Shown here piece by piece: positions 1 to 8,433 of a stretch of 41,353 bases of DNA (position 1 is the stretch's first letter; each line of letters opens with the position of its first letter). The stretch lies in NCBI RefSeq assembly GCF_014647515.1, contig NZ_BMPI01000046.1, forward strand, positions 1 through 41,353, in the 5' to 3' direction. The translations under genes and the position numbers were made by a program. The notes below the pieces were generated by a model. That model did not search any database. It was not told the DNA's origin and worked only from the letters and a program-made list of their open reading frames with translations. Source of the DNA: Dactylosporangium sucinum. Its GTDB lineage: Bacteria > Actinomycetota > Actinomycetes > Mycobacteriales > Micromonosporaceae.

Positions 1-504
1 GGCGGTGTCCCCGCCGGCGACGGAGAAGGCGAGGGGGAAGTTCGACGCGCCGAAGACGACCACCGGTCCGAGCGGGACCTGCCGGGACCGTACCTCGGGT
101 GCGGCGTCGGTGGCGGCGACCCGCCGGGGGTCCCGCCAGTCCGGCGCGTCGATCAGGTCGGCGAACATGCGCAGCTGGCCGGTGGTGCGGGCGAGTTCGG
201 TGCGGGCCCGCGCCTCGCCGAGGGCGGTCTCCTGCAGCACGCAGGTCACCAGTTGCTCGCCGTCGGCCTCGAGGTTGGCCGCGATCCGGCGCAGAAAGGC
301 GGCCCGCAGAGTGTCGGGCGTGGCACGGTAGCGGTCGAAGGCGGCACCCGCGAGCCGGCACGCCTCGGCGGCGCCGGTGCCGTCGTCCATGCCGTAGCCG
401 GGACCGTTGCGCACGCCGGAGGCCGGGTCGGTGGAGTGCTGTTCGCCGGCGGTACCGCGGAAGCGGCGGAACCCCAGGAACATGTCGCCGGTGAGCGTGC
501 GCAT
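1..504 (-). CDS. Aldehyde dehydrogenase, 2,5-dioxovalerate (alpha-ketoglutarate semialdehyde) dehydrogenase type, 5' part only
   Basis: Only the first 168 codons are inside the window; the frame stays open to base 1, so the catalytic Cys and Glu are off the edge. The N-terminus MRTLTGDMFLGF and the segment FGASNFPLAFSVAGGDTA at its far end are characteristic of NAD(P)-dependent alpha-ketoglutarate semialdehyde dehydrogenases, which oxidise 2,5-dioxopentanoate to 2-oxoglutarate and end several sugar-acid and hydroxyproline pathways. The ATG at 504 follows a GGGGAG ribosome binding site about 8 nt upstream. It is the last visible gene of the leftward operon starting at 4953, 79 nt after the aminotransferase. 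Family membership is seen; the exact substrate is inferred from the subfamily motif. Confidence 0.85.
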   Translation of the reverse strand, partial: MRTLTGDMFLGFRRFRGTAGEQHSTDPASGVRNGPGYGMDDGTGAAEACRLAGAAFDRYRATPDTLRAAFLRRIAANLEADGEQLVTCVLQETALGEARARTELARTTGQLRMFADLIDAPDWRDPRRVAATDAAPEVRSRQVPLGPVVVFGASNFPLAFSVAGGDTA

Positions 505-583
505 CAGGTGTGCTCCCCGGAGGTGCGGCGCAGCAAGCTCACTGCGGAAGGAAGGCGGTCCGTACCGGCGCGTCCCACAGGCA

Positions 584-1930
584 TCAGCGCATCGCTCCGC
601 CCATGGTCGAGGCGTTGGCGATGTCGGCGACGCCACCGGACTCGATCGCTTCGCGGAGTGCCGCCCGGCTTGCCATGAGCAACTCGTCCACGTGCGCCGC
701 CGTGTGGGCGTAGGACACGTGGCTGCGTTTGAGGTTCAGCGGCAATTCGAAGATACGGTGGCGCATCAGCGCTCGCCGATAGCCGAGGAACATCGCCGCG
801 TCATTGCGGAGCAGATCGGTGTAGGTCTGCGGCGCGGGACCGTCCATGAAGTACGCGACGAACACGGAACCGTAGCCGGCAACCGAGGCGGGCACGCCGG
901 CTTCGCTGAAGACCTCTTCCAGACCGCTCCGGATCTGCTCGCCCAGCGCGAAGACGTGCTCGTGTACCGGCTCGTTCCGGAGCTTTCGCAGGCAGGCACG
1001 GGCCGCCGCCACCATCGCGGGGTGGCCGTTGTACGTGCCGGCGAAGAAGACCGGCCGCCCGGGTGCGGAGCTGAAGGTGTCCATCAGGTCGGCCCGCCCA
1101 CCGATTGCCGCGATCGGGTAGCCGTTTGCGATCGCCTTGCCGACGGTGGTCAGGTCGGGTGTGACGCCACAGATGGACTGCCAGCCGCCGAGTGCGTGGC
1201 GGAACCCGGTGATCACCTCATCGAAGATGAGTACCGCGCCGGCCCTGGTCGTCTCGTCCCGAAGCACCTGGAGGAACCCGTCCACCGGCAGGACGCAGCC
1301 CACGTTGTGCTGCACCGGTTCCACGATCACGGCGGCGATGTCGGCACCGTGCTCGGCGAACGCGCGCCGGACGGCGCCGCTGTCGTTGAACGGAAGAACG
1401 AGCGTGGCGTCGAGTACTTCGGGCAGGATGCCGGTGGAGATGGGATCGACGCGGCCGACCCGCTCCGGCGCGGAGATGACGTTCATGCTGACCGAGTCGT
1501 GCCAGCCGTGGTAGCAGCCCTGAAACTTGACGACAAGGCGCCGGCCGGTGGCCGCGCGGGAGACGCGCAGCGCGTGGAAGGTGGCTTCGCTGCCGGTCGA
1601 GGTCAGCAGGACCTTCTCGACGCTGGGGATGAGCGCGGCGAGGTCCTCGGCGAGTTCGACCTCGGCCTGGGTGACGCCCACGCCCATCAGGTCGATGTGT
1701 GCCGCCGCCTCGGCGACGGCGGCGTCGACGTCGGGGTCGTTGTGGCCGAGCAGCGGTGGGCCGAAGGCGGCGTGGTAGTCGGTGTACGTGTCGCCGCGGC
1801 TGTCGGTGAAGGTGGCACCCCTGGTGGCTGTGATCACCAGCTGTTCCAGCCCGGGGACGCGCCGCTGGCCGGAGTTGACGCCGCCGGGAATCACGGACAG
1901 TGCGCGGTGGCTGATCGAGTCGAGGCTCAC
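584..1930 (-). CDS. Class III aminotransferase, glutamate-1-semialdehyde 2,1-aminomutase-like
   Basis: A 448-residue PLP enzyme of fold type I. Visible hallmarks are GSEA at about 113-116 (phosphate binding), YHGWHD at 140-145 (ring stacking), FDEVITGFR at 236-244 (Asp contacting the pyridine nitrogen) and the Schiff-base lysine K265 in TVGKAIANGYP. The start PGGVNS and the overall pattern are closest to glutamate-1-semialdehyde aminomutases. Its catabolic neighbours argue against haem synthesis and for transamination of an amino or semialdehyde intermediate feeding the adjacent aldehyde dehydrogenase. GTG start at 1930 with GGAG six bases upstream. It lies 30 nt after the enolase-superfamily gene, in the same leftward operon. 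The family is secure; the substrate is not known. Confidence 0.85.
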   Translation of the reverse strand: MSLDSISHRALSVIPGGVNSGQRRVPGLEQLVITATRGATFTDSRGDTYTDYHAAFGPPLLGHNDPDVDAAVAEAAAHIDLMGVGVTQAEVELAEDLAALIPSVEKVLLTSTGSEATFHALRVSRAATGRRLVVKFQGCYHGWHDSVSMNVISAPERVGRVDPISTGILPEVLDATLVLPFNDSGAVRRAFAEHGADIAAVIVEPVQHNVGCVLPVDGFLQVLRDETTRAGAVLIFDEVITGFRHALGGWQSICGVTPDLTTVGKAIANGYPIAAIGGRADLMDTFSSAPGRPVFFAGTYNGHPAMVAAARACLRKLRNEPVHEHVFALGEQIRSGLEEVFSEAGVPASVAGYGSVFVAYFMDGPAPQTYTDLLRNDAAMFLGYRRALMRHRIFELPLNLKRSHVSYAHTAAHVDELLMASRAALREAIESGGVADIANASTMGGAMR

Positions 1931-1960
1931 GCCTGGCTCCTTTCGTCGAGGTCGAGATGC

Positions 1961-3082
1961 TCAGCGAAACTGGGCGGCGAGGTCCGCGCGCAGGGTCACG
2001 CCGAGCCCGGGCCCGTCGGGGAGGTGCACCCACCGGCCGTCCCCCGGCAGCGGCGCCGCCAGGATGTCCTCGTCGTAGTAATGCGCGCCGATGATGTCGG
2101 AGGGGATCGCGGACGACAGGCCGGGCGAGGCGCAGGCCACATGCAGCTGAGCGGCGGCGCCGATGCCCTGTTCGCCGTTGGAGCCGAGCAGGATCTCCAG
2201 TCCGAACGCGTCGGCCACGCTTGCCATGCGTACCGCGCGGGCCGGTCCGCCGCTCTTGCCCACGTACAGGCTGACCACGTCGACGGCTTCCGCGCGTACC
2301 GCCGCGACCAGGTCGGCCAGGGTGAACACGCTCTCGTCGGCGACCACCGGCACGCCCGCCTCACGCATCTGCCGCAGGCCCGTCAGGTCGCCGGGCGCGA
2401 GCCACTGCTCAAGGAACTCGGGGCCGTGCGGGCGGATCAGCTCGATCGCCCGATGCGCCTCGCGGCGGGAGTACCCGCCGTTCGCGTCGGTGCCCAGGAA
2501 CGTGTCGGCGCCGACCAACTGCCGGGCGGTCGCGAACCGCGCCGCGTCGGTGACCGGGTCCAGGCCGATCTTCACCTTGAACGCCCGGAAACCGAGGTCG
2601 AAGGCCGTCTGGTACGTCGTCCGCAGGCGGTCGCCGTCGCCGCTGAGCGAGAACTTCACCGGAACGGACGTTCGCAGGGGCCCGCCGAGCGCGACCGCGA
2701 GCGGGACGTCGAGGGTGCGGGCGTAGGCGTCCCAGAGGGCGGTTGACACGCCGGCCTTGGTGAACTGGCTGGCGGCGACGGCCTTGTCCATCCGGGCCTC
2801 GAGGTCGGCGACCGGGGTCAGCGGCCGGCCGAGGATGGCCGGGGCCAGCGCGTTGCGGATCACGTGCTCGGCGGTCCCGGCGTCCTCGCCGCTCCAGATC
2901 AGGGTCGCGCTGACCTCGCCGATGCCTTCGACGCCGGCCGAGGTGAGCACCCGGACCAGGAGGAAGTCGGAGTGGTCGTGGGTGCCGCCCGCGCCGGAGA
3001 CCACCAGCTCGCGCCGGACGGGGAGGCTGATGGCGAGCGTCTGGACGGCGGCGATGGTCGCGTTGATGGCTCGGGGTGTCAT
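1961..3082 (-). CDS. Enolase-superfamily enzyme, muconate-lactonizing (MLE) subgroup
   Basis: A 373-residue protein with an N-terminal capping domain and a TIM barrel carrying the complete MLE-subgroup catalytic set: KVK at 169-171, metal ligands D199 (in TDANGG), E225 (FLEQ) and D249/E250 (ADES), and the opposite-face lysine K276 (YVGKSGG). This subgroup includes cycloisomerases, N-acylamino-acid racemases, dipeptide epimerases and o-succinylbenzoate synthase, all of which abstract a proton alpha to a carboxylate with Mg2+. Amidohydrolase and amidase neighbours favour an N-acyl amino acid or dipeptide racemase/epimerase, or a lactonase-like role, over aromatic muconate metabolism; that is inference. 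ATG at 3082 has a rather distant GGAG. A paralogue lies at 17030-18145. Confidence 0.85.
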   Translation of the reverse strand: MTPRAINATIAAVQTLAISLPVRRELVVSGAGGTHDHSDFLLVRVLTSAGVEGIGEVSATLIWSGEDAGTAEHVIRNALAPAILGRPLTPVADLEARMDKAVAASQFTKAGVSTALWDAYARTLDVPLAVALGGPLRTSVPVKFSLSGDGDRLRTTYQTAFDLGFRAFKVKIGLDPVTDAARFATARQLVGADTFLGTDANGGYSRREAHRAIELIRPHGPEFLEQWLAPGDLTGLRQMREAGVPVVADESVFTLADLVAAVRAEAVDVVSLYVGKSGGPARAVRMASVADAFGLEILLGSNGEQGIGAAAQLHVACASPGLSSAIPSDIIGAHYYDEDILAAPLPGDGRWVHLPDGPGLGVTLRADLAAQFR

Positions 3083-3133
3083 GAGCAGTCCAACTCCGTC
3101 TCAATGTCGATGGGCACAGCGCGGGAGCGGCAG

Positions 3134-4024
3134 TCAGCCGAGTTCGGGCAGGGCGCGTTCCCAGTTCCGGTGCACGATGGCGTCCATCACCTCGTCGGGT
3201 ACCCGGGGGAACCGGGTTCCGTCGACGATGTCGTTGACCCGGCGCAGTCCTTCGATCACCTGGTCGACCGTCGCGGATGGGAAGTCCGATCCGAGCAACA
3301 GCTTGTGGGTGACGCCGTACTCGATCGCGGTGATCATCGCCTGCCAGTAGCGCCACGGCCGGTAGTGCACGGCGGAGATGTCGGCGTAGAGGTTGGGCGC
3401 CTTGCGCATCAGGACGATCAGGTCGGTTTCCCAGGGGTGGCCGACATGCGCGACGATCATGCGCAGCGTCGGGAACGCGAGCGCGACGTCCTCCAGCAGC
3501 AGCGGCGACGACATGCGCAGCGACGCCTGGCTGGGGAAGGTGGCGCCCTGATGCCAGATGACCGGGATATCCAGTTCGGCGCACCGCTCGAACAGCGGCC
3601 AGTTCGCGCGGTCGGTCGGGTCGAAGTGCTGGTAGGCCGGCCCGACCTTCAGGCCGCGCAGATTGAGCTCGTGTACGCACCGGTCCAGTTCGCGGACGCC
3701 GTCAGGATCGTTGGGGTCGACCGATGCCCAGCCGACCAACTTCTCCGGATGCTGCGCGACGTACTCGGCGATGGTGTCGTTGGGAACCCATACCCCGGTC
3801 GCCCGGGCCTGCAGGCCGAAGACGACAACCCGGTCGGCCGACGTGGACGCGGCCCAGTGCTGCTCCGGTCGGGAGTCGTAGGAGTGCAGGTCGAGCTGGG
3901 GAGCGTAGGCCAGGCCGGCCGACTGGGCGAGTTTGACCCGCTTGGACGCCAGTGCCTCCTCGGCGAACCGCTCCGAGATGTGCTCCGGATACCACATCAG
4001 ATGGGTATGCACGTCAACGATCAC
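3134..4024 (-). CDS. Amidohydrolase family 2 (metal-dependent TIM-barrel hydrolase or decarboxylase)
   Basis: About 296 residues. It begins with the metal-binding VDVHTHL motif; GLKVGPAY, HQGATF, VAHVGHPWETD and the closing GSDFP aspartate motif follow in the usual order for amidohydrolase-2 (ACMSD-like) proteins. Such enzymes hydrolyse cyclic amides or lactones, or decarboxylate. I chose the GTG at 4024 because GGAGG lies 7 nt upstream, the VDVHTHL motif follows directly, and the GTG overlaps the upstream TGA by 4 nt (GTGA), implying translational coupling to the acetamidase gene. A longer reading frame upstream only adds sequence antisense-like to the neighbour. A paralogue with the same motif spacing is at 7573-8433. 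Confidence 0.85.
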   Translation of the reverse strand: MIVDVHTHLMWYPEHISERFAEEALASKRVKLAQSAGLAYAPQLDLHSYDSRPEQHWAASTSADRVVVFGLQARATGVWVPNDTIAEYVAQHPEKLVGWASVDPNDPDGVRELDRCVHELNLRGLKVGPAYQHFDPTDRANWPLFERCAELDIPVIWHQGATFPSQASLRMSSPLLLEDVALAFPTLRMIVAHVGHPWETDLIVLMRKAPNLYADISAVHYRPWRYWQAMITAIEYGVTHKLLLGSDFPSATVDQVIEGLRRVNDIVDGTRFPRVPDEVMDAIVHRNWERALPELG

Positions 4025-4953
4025 GAGCTGACCTCCGTTCGTAGTCCGGCCGGGATCGCCGCCAGGCTTCGGGGCAGTTCCAGCCGGGCGCTCACCTGGC
4101 TGCCACCCCAGGCGCCGCCGACCCGGATGTCGGCGCACACCGAGAGCAGGGCGAGCGCGTCGCCCGGCACCAGTGACCGGGTGGATTCGAGCAGGCGCAT
4201 CGCCTCGTCGACCGCGATCGAGACCGCCTCGGCGAAGGTGCCCGCAACCGTGAGGACGGCCACCACGTCCGGCGTGAGCACCCAGGGCCAGCGCGGTGCC
4301 GCGGCCGGTGCGACGTTGACCCGTACCGAGACGGTGGCCGGCACTTCGAGGCCGACCCCGGACAGTTCACCGTCTCCCTGGCTCGCGTGGACGTCTCCGG
4401 CGGACAGCAGCGCCCCTTCGACGTACACGGGGAGCAGTACGCTCACGCCGGCCCGGACGATCGGCTGGTCCATGTTGCCGCCGTGCGGGCCTGCCAGGTG
4501 CGTGCCGACGCCCTCGGGCGGCGCCGTGCCCAGACAGCCGACCATCGGACGCAGCGGCAGGACGATGTCGGGCGCGAACTCGATGCCCTCGGCCGAGACC
4601 CGGCAGGTACGTCCGACCGGCTCCGGCACCCGGCCGATCGGCACCGGGCCGACGTGGGCGTGCCCGCCGCACCATCCGATGGCGGCGCAGTCGATGGCTA
4701 GGATGTCGACCAGCAACCCGTCGCCGGGGTGGGCGTTGTGGACGAATACCGGGCCGGTGACCGGATTGCCGGCTCCCGGCGTCGGCAGTGGAAGGCGGAA
4801 CGGGACCGAGGTCGGCCGGTCCAGGAGCGCGCCGGCACGGGCGTCGTGGGTCTCGAAGGTGACCACGCTGCCGGGCTCGACCGCGAGGACGGGTGGGACG
4901 GCCGGGTCGTAGGCGGTTTGCGACCGGTCGCAGGCAACGGTCGATACGTTCAT
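4021..4953 (-). CDS. Acetamidase/formamidase family protein
   Basis: About 310 residues. TGPVFVHNAHPGDGLLVDI, CGGHAHVGP, the region MVGCLGTAPPEGVGTH and GDVHASQGDGELSG are the conserved blocks of the FmdA/AmdA family, cytosolic hydrolases of short-chain amides that release ammonia. Several members of this family act on amides other than formamide or acetamide, so the true substrate is open. The ATG at 4953 has GGAGG five bases upstream; an in-frame upstream start lacks a ribosome binding site. It is the first gene of the leftward operon and is divergent from the IclR gene, with a palindromic operator candidate between them. Confidence 0.88.
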   Translation of the reverse strand: MNVSTVACDRSQTAYDPAVPPVLAVEPGSVVTFETHDARAGALLDRPTSVPFRLPLPTPGAGNPVTGPVFVHNAHPGDGLLVDILAIDCAAIGWCGGHAHVGPVPIGRVPEPVGRTCRVSAEGIEFAPDIVLPLRPMVGCLGTAPPEGVGTHLAGPHGGNMDQPIVRAGVSVLLPVYVEGALLSAGDVHASQGDGELSGVGLEVPATVSVRVNVAPAAAPRWPWVLTPDVVAVLTVAGTFAEAVSIAVDEAMRLLESTRSLVPGDALALLSVCADIRVGGAWGGSQVSARLELPRSLAAIPAGLRTEVSS

Positions 4954-4973
4954 GATCGCCTCCGGGTGATAGG

Positions 4974-4988
4974 TTGCACTGAACGCAA
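4974..4988. promoter_or_regulatory. Candidate IclR operator, site 1
   Basis: TTGCACT-G-AACGCAA, matching TTGCGTT-N-AACGCAA at 12 of 14 arm positions. It sits in the 98-bp gap between the divergent acetamidase operon and the IclR gene, the expected place for autoregulation and operon control. Similar sites occur at 7496-7510, 15786-15800 and, weaker, 15613-15627. Binding by this regulator is inferred. Confidence 0.6.
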
Positions 4989-5051
4989 TGAGCTTGTGTT
5001 CTCCGTCCGGCCTCGGCGGTCGCATGGAGCAGTGTGATGAGGGGCAATCGA

Positions 5052-5795
5052 ATGTCCGGTCTTCAGAACGCGACCCGCGTCGTGCAGCTGATCGAGCTGC
5101 TCGCGGCGAGGAAGGCGATCAGCCTCGACGACGCCGCCGCCGAACTCGGCGTGCACAAGTCGAACGCGCTGCGCCTGCTGGCGACCCTGCGTGAGCTCGG
5201 CTGGGTCACGTCCAACAACAGCCGCACGGAGTACCACCTCGGGCATCGACTCATCGCGATCGGTCAGTCGGCGGTGTCGGGCGACACCCTGCAGCAGGTC
5301 CTCAAGATCGCGGCAGAGGTGTGTGACCTGACCGGCGAGACCGTGCACGTGTCGGTGCCCACCGGCACCCACATGATCACCGTCGGACGGATCGACAGCC
5401 CCAACTCGCTGCGGGTGACCCGCGACATCGGCCACGAGGACACGCTGCACGCCACCGCGGTCGGCAAGGTCTACCTGGCCTGGCTCCCCGAAGACGAGGC
5501 GGCTGCCCTGTTGAGCCGGATTCCGCTGTCCCGGCTCACTCCCAAGACGCTGACCAGCAAGTCCGCCATCCTCAAGGAGCTGAAGACGATCCGGGAGACG
5601 GGATACGCGGTCAACCTGGAGGAGACCGAGATCGGCGTCACCGCGCTGGCCGTGCTGCTCCAGGTCCTCCCGCACACGACACCGTTCGCGCTGTCGCTGA
5701 CCGGCCCGTCGTCGCGCTGGTCGCACACCGAGATCGACAAGGCCCTGCCGGAGATCCTGACGATCGTCGGCCCGTTCCGCGCGAAGCCTCAGTGA
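5052..5795 (+). CDS. IclR-family transcriptional regulator
   Basis: About 247 residues. The N-terminal winged helix-turn-helix spans residues 1-60, with the recognition helix in LGVHKSNALRLLATL, followed by a typical IclR effector-binding domain (DIGHEDTLHATAVGKVYLAW) to the C-terminus. IclR proteins usually respond to a small organic acid or pathway intermediate and often bind 15-bp palindromes. ATG at 5052 is preceded by GAGGGG at 7 nt; a GTG 18 nt upstream is in frame but has no ribosome binding site. Divergent from the acetamidase operon and convergent with the creatininase gene, only 4 nt apart. It probably controls the three operons of Block 1 through the shared TTGCGTT-N-AACGCAA sites. 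Confidence 0.92.
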   Translation: MSGLQNATRVVQLIELLAARKAISLDDAAAELGVHKSNALRLLATLRELGWVTSNNSRTEYHLGHRLIAIGQSAVSGDTLQQVLKIAAEVCDLTGETVHVSVPTGTHMITVGRIDSPNSLRVTRDIGHEDTLHATAVGKVYLAWLPEDEAAALLSRIPLSRLTPKTLTSKSAILKELKTIRETGYAVNLEETEIGVTALAVLLQVLPHTTPFALSLTGPSSRWSHTEIDKALPEILTIVGPFRAKPQ

Positions 5796-5799
5796 GCCG

Positions 5800-6573
5800 C
5801 TACTCATCGGTCCGGTAGAAGTCGGCCAGCGCGCCGGCCACGGCGGCGGTGGCGATCGCGAGGATCTCGGCGCCGGCTTCGGGCGGTATCGCCCCCGGCT
5901 GGTCGGTGTAGCCGTCGATGTCCTGCCAGAACCCGGCCCGTTCGACCCGTATCGGCGCCACCGCGTGCACCGGATCGCTGCGGTGCGGTCCGGGGCGGGC
6001 GGCGGGGAACGGCCGGACCAGATCCGGGCGCAGCGCGCCGACCAGGGCACTCTCGAAGGCGCCGGCATGCCCGGGTACCCGGCCATGCGCGAATACATCG
6101 GTCTCCGCCAATCCGGCCCAGGCCAGCCGCCACCACGACGCGGCGGCGACGTCGATGTCCAGTCGCAGGCTGAGGTCCCGCGCCGCCAGCTCGACCAGCT
6201 CGTGATTGCCGCCGTGACCGTTCAGCAGGAACACCCGGCGGAACCCGGCACCGTGCGCCGACCGCCCGAGGCACAGCAGCACCTCGTACAGCACGGTGGT
6301 GTCCAGCGACAGGGTGCCGCCGAACGGCAGATGGTGCGCCGACGAACCGAACGGCATGGTCGGCGCGACCAGCACCGGCACGGTGCCGGCCAACGACTGT
6401 GCGGCGGCGGTGGCGAGCCGCTCGACCACCAGGCTGTCGGTCCACACCGGCAGGTGGGGGCCGTGCTGCTCGATCGCGCCGATCGGCAGCACCAGTACTG
6501 CGCCCGAGTCACCGATCCGGCGCAGGCTCTCCCGGTCGTACTCGGCGAACAGGACCGAGGGCACGGCGCTCAC
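5800..6573 (-). CDS. Creatininase-family amidohydrolase
   Basis: About 257 residues. GAIEQHGPHLPVWTD (metal-binding Glu, His and Asp), the PFGSSAHHLPFGGT block, FLLNGHGGN and GHAGAFES are the defining motifs of the creatininase (CrnA/MftE) family, binuclear metal hydrolases of cyclic or linear amides. Members include creatinine amidohydrolase, a formamide hydrolase in riboflavin/F420 synthesis, and 3-dehydro-scyllo-inosose hydrolase, so creatinine itself is not implied. GTG start at 6573 overlaps the upstream TGA by 4 nt (GTGA). It is the last gene of the long leftward importer operon. Family sure, substrate unknown. Confidence 0.88.
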   Translation of the reverse strand: MSAVPSVLFAEYDRESLRRIGDSGAVLVLPIGAIEQHGPHLPVWTDSLVVERLATAAAQSLAGTVPVLVAPTMPFGSSAHHLPFGGTLSLDTTVLYEVLLCLGRSAHGAGFRRVFLLNGHGGNHELVELAARDLSLRLDIDVAAASWWRLAWAGLAETDVFAHGRVPGHAGAFESALVGALRPDLVRPFPAARPGPHRSDPVHAVAPIRVERAGFWQDIDGYTDQPGAIPPEAGAEILAIATAAVAGALADFYRTDE

Positions 6574-7481
6574 ACCACCGGAATCGCGGAACCGGGAGCG
6601 TGCGGACCGGACTGCCGCAGCTGCGGATCGAGGCGGGCGATCCACTCCAGCGCGATCGCGGCCCGGTGGACCTTGGCGCGCGCCAGGCTGACCGCGGTGC
6701 CGACCAGGTGCTCGCCGGCGGGGTACAGGCCGGGCGCGTTGGCGAGGCCGAACTTCGCGTACATCGGGGCTCCGGCGCGCGCGAGCGCAGGGAGTTCCAG
6801 GATGCGAATCGTCCCGCCGGACGAGTCGGACGTCTCGATGTACAGGTCGAGCGGCACCGAGACGGCGCCGCGCAGCTCGTCGAGCTGGGCGACGGTGAGG
6901 TCGGACGGCACGTTGACCGTGGTCGCGCCGAGTCGCTCCAGCAGCGCCAAGGTCGCCGAGTTGCTGGTCGGGAAGTACGCGCTGAGCTTCCAGCACACCT
7001 CGGCGGGAATCCGGCCGTCGGCCTGGAGGCGGCGCAGCACCTGGAGCAGGCCCAGGTCGGCGACGAGGAATCCGCGGATGCCGCACTCGATCGCCCGCAA
7101 CACGTCGGCCACCCCGTGCCGCAGCCCGTCGTTGCCCCGCACCGAGGCGTAGTGCGCCATCGCGCTGCCCAGGTGGGCCAGGGCGCCCACGTCGTAGCCG
7201 GCCCGGGGCCCGACGAACAGGCAGATCTCCAGCCCCGCCGCGGCCGCCACGGCGGCCATCTCGCGCAGCTCCGACTCGGCGAGCAGCATCGCGCCGCTGC
7301 CCTGCGAGACACGGTTGATCGTGATGCCCTCACGTGACGCGGTCTCCACGACCGCCGCCAGCGCCTCGGGTCCTTCGACGCTCGGGATCTCGATGCGGAA
7401 CTGCGCCCCGTCGGGGAAGGTCGCGGGCGCCTTCCCGGCGGGGTCGGCGAGCCCCAGCGAGCCCAGGTCGGGAAGAGTCAT
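6570..7481 (-). CDS. Uncharacterised protein, possibly a U32-like TIM-barrel protein
   Basis: About 303 residues, soluble, no signal peptide or membrane segment. Alternating beta-alpha stretches (FRIEIPSVEGPEAL, GITINRVSQG, LEICLFVGPRAGYD, GFLVADLGLLQVL, VNVPSDLTVAQL, PLDLYIETSDSSGG) suggest a TIM barrel resembling peptidase U32/UbiV-like proteins. I cannot find the cysteine-rich U32 signature; only three scattered cysteines are present. ATG at 7481 follows AAGGG at 7 nt. It overlaps the creatininase gene by 4 nt, so the two are translationally coupled. A candidate IclR operator lies just upstream, 92 bp after the amidohydrolase gene, so this pair may have an internal promoter. The function is unknown. 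Confidence 0.6.
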   Translation of the reverse strand: MTLPDLGSLGLADPAGKAPATFPDGAQFRIEIPSVEGPEALAAVVETASREGITINRVSQGSGAMLLAESELREMAAVAAAAGLEICLFVGPRAGYDVGALAHLGSAMAHYASVRGNDGLRHGVADVLRAIECGIRGFLVADLGLLQVLRRLQADGRIPAEVCWKLSAYFPTSNSATLALLERLGATTVNVPSDLTVAQLDELRGAVSVPLDLYIETSDSSGGTIRILELPALARAGAPMYAKFGLANAPGLYPAGEHLVGTAVSLARAKVHRAAIALEWIARLDPQLRQSGPHAPGSAIPVV

Positions 7482-7495
7482 ACTCAAGCCCTTCG

Positions 7496-7510
7496 TAGCG
7501 TTGTGCGCAA
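7496..7510. promoter_or_regulatory. Candidate IclR operator, site 2
   Basis: TAGCGTT-G-TGCGCAA, matching TTGCGTT-N-AACGCAA at 11 of 14 arm positions. It begins 15 bp upstream of the ATG at 7481, in the only sizeable gap (91 bp) of the downstream half of the importer operon. A further GCGTT half-site follows at 7513-7517. Confidence 0.45.
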
Positions 7511-7572
7511 CAGCGTTGCGAATAGTGTTGACGCCACGGATGACGTGTCACCGTCACCGCAGCTCCGGCCGG

Positions 7573-8433
7573 CTAAGACGTGGACAGGCCGAGCAGGTCG
7601 AGAGCCGGCCGGGTGATCATGCGTTCGATCTGCTGCTCGTCCAGCCGTGGCAGCGCGGTGCCCTCGGTGACCGTGTTCAATGCGCGCAGCCCGTCGATGG
7701 TCTGCCGCACCGAGCTGAACGGGTAGTCGCTGCCGAACAGAAGCTTGTCCCACACCTGGTATTCCTGAGCCTTCAGCAACGCCTGGTACAGCGACCACGG
7801 CCGGTAGTGCAGGGCGCTGACATCGGCGTACACGTTGACGTGCTTGCGGATCACCGCGATGCACTCGGGCTCGTAGGGGTGCCCCAGGTGAGCCAGGATC
7901 AGGCGCAGTTCCGGATGACGGATCGCGACCGGATCGAGCAGCGCCGGGCGCGCATACTCCAGCGGCGCCTGCGGAACGAACGTGGTGCCGGTGTGGAGCA
8001 GGCAGGGCATGCCGTTCGTCTCCAGGTAGCTCCACAGCGGTTCCAGCCACGGCGCGCCCGGGTCGAAGCCGGCGTACATCGGCATCAGCTTCACCCCGGC
8101 CAGGCCGAGGTCGAGGTGGGCGTGGCGCAGTTCGGCCTCCCAGCCCGGCTGGGTGGGATCGAGCGACAGGAAGCCGATGAGCCGGTCGGGCGCCATCGCG
8201 ACCGCGTCGGCGATCAGCCGGTCGTCGACCCACAGTCCCGAGAGTGCGGCCTTACCCCCGAACAGAATCGCCCGCGAACCGTCCGGGCAGCCTTCCAGAT
8301 AGCCCTCGAGGCTCGTCTCCAGCGAGACCGTTCCGTGGTAGGCGCGCTCGACCGCGGCGCCGAACCCGGGCTCCGACGACTCGTGACCGATGTGCAGGTG
8401 GGCATGCACGTCAACGGTCGGCGCGCCGGTCAC
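7573..8433 (-). CDS. Amidohydrolase family 2 protein (paralogue of 3134-4024)
   Basis: A 286-residue metal-dependent hydrolase. It opens with VDVHAHLHIGH, followed by GVKLMPMYAGFDP, LLHTGTTFVPQ, LILAHLGHPYEPE and LFGSDYPFSSVRQT, the amidohydrolase-2 motif series. Order, spacing and the YADVSALHYRPW segment (YADISAVHYRPW in the paralogue) show close kinship to the gene at 3134-4024, so both probably act on related intermediates. The start ATG overlaps the upstream stop by 4 nt (ATGA), coupling it to the dimethylformamidase-like gene. Lactonase, cyclic amidase and decarboxylase remain possible; the sequence does not decide. Confidence 0.85.
   Translation of the reverse strand: MTGAPTVDVHAHLHIGHESSEPGFGAAVERAYHGTVSLETSLEGYLEGCPDGSRAILFGGKAALSGLWVDDRLIADAVAMAPDRLIGFLSLDPTQPGWEAELRHAHLDLGLAGVKLMPMYAGFDPGAPWLEPLWSYLETNGMPCLLHTGTTFVPQAPLEYARPALLDPVAIRHPELRLILAHLGHPYEPECIAVIRKHVNVYADVSALHYRPWSLYQALLKAQEYQVWDKLLFGSDYPFSSVRQTIDGLRALNTVTEGTALPRLDEQQIERMITRPALDLLGLSTS

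Noticed and set aside
407..2746. A 779-codon open frame on the plus strand
   Set aside because: It is antisense to the aminotransferase and enolase-superfamily genes, which have intact catalytic motifs; the translation is Arg/Gly/Val-rich without domains, as usual for shadow frames in GC-rich DNA.
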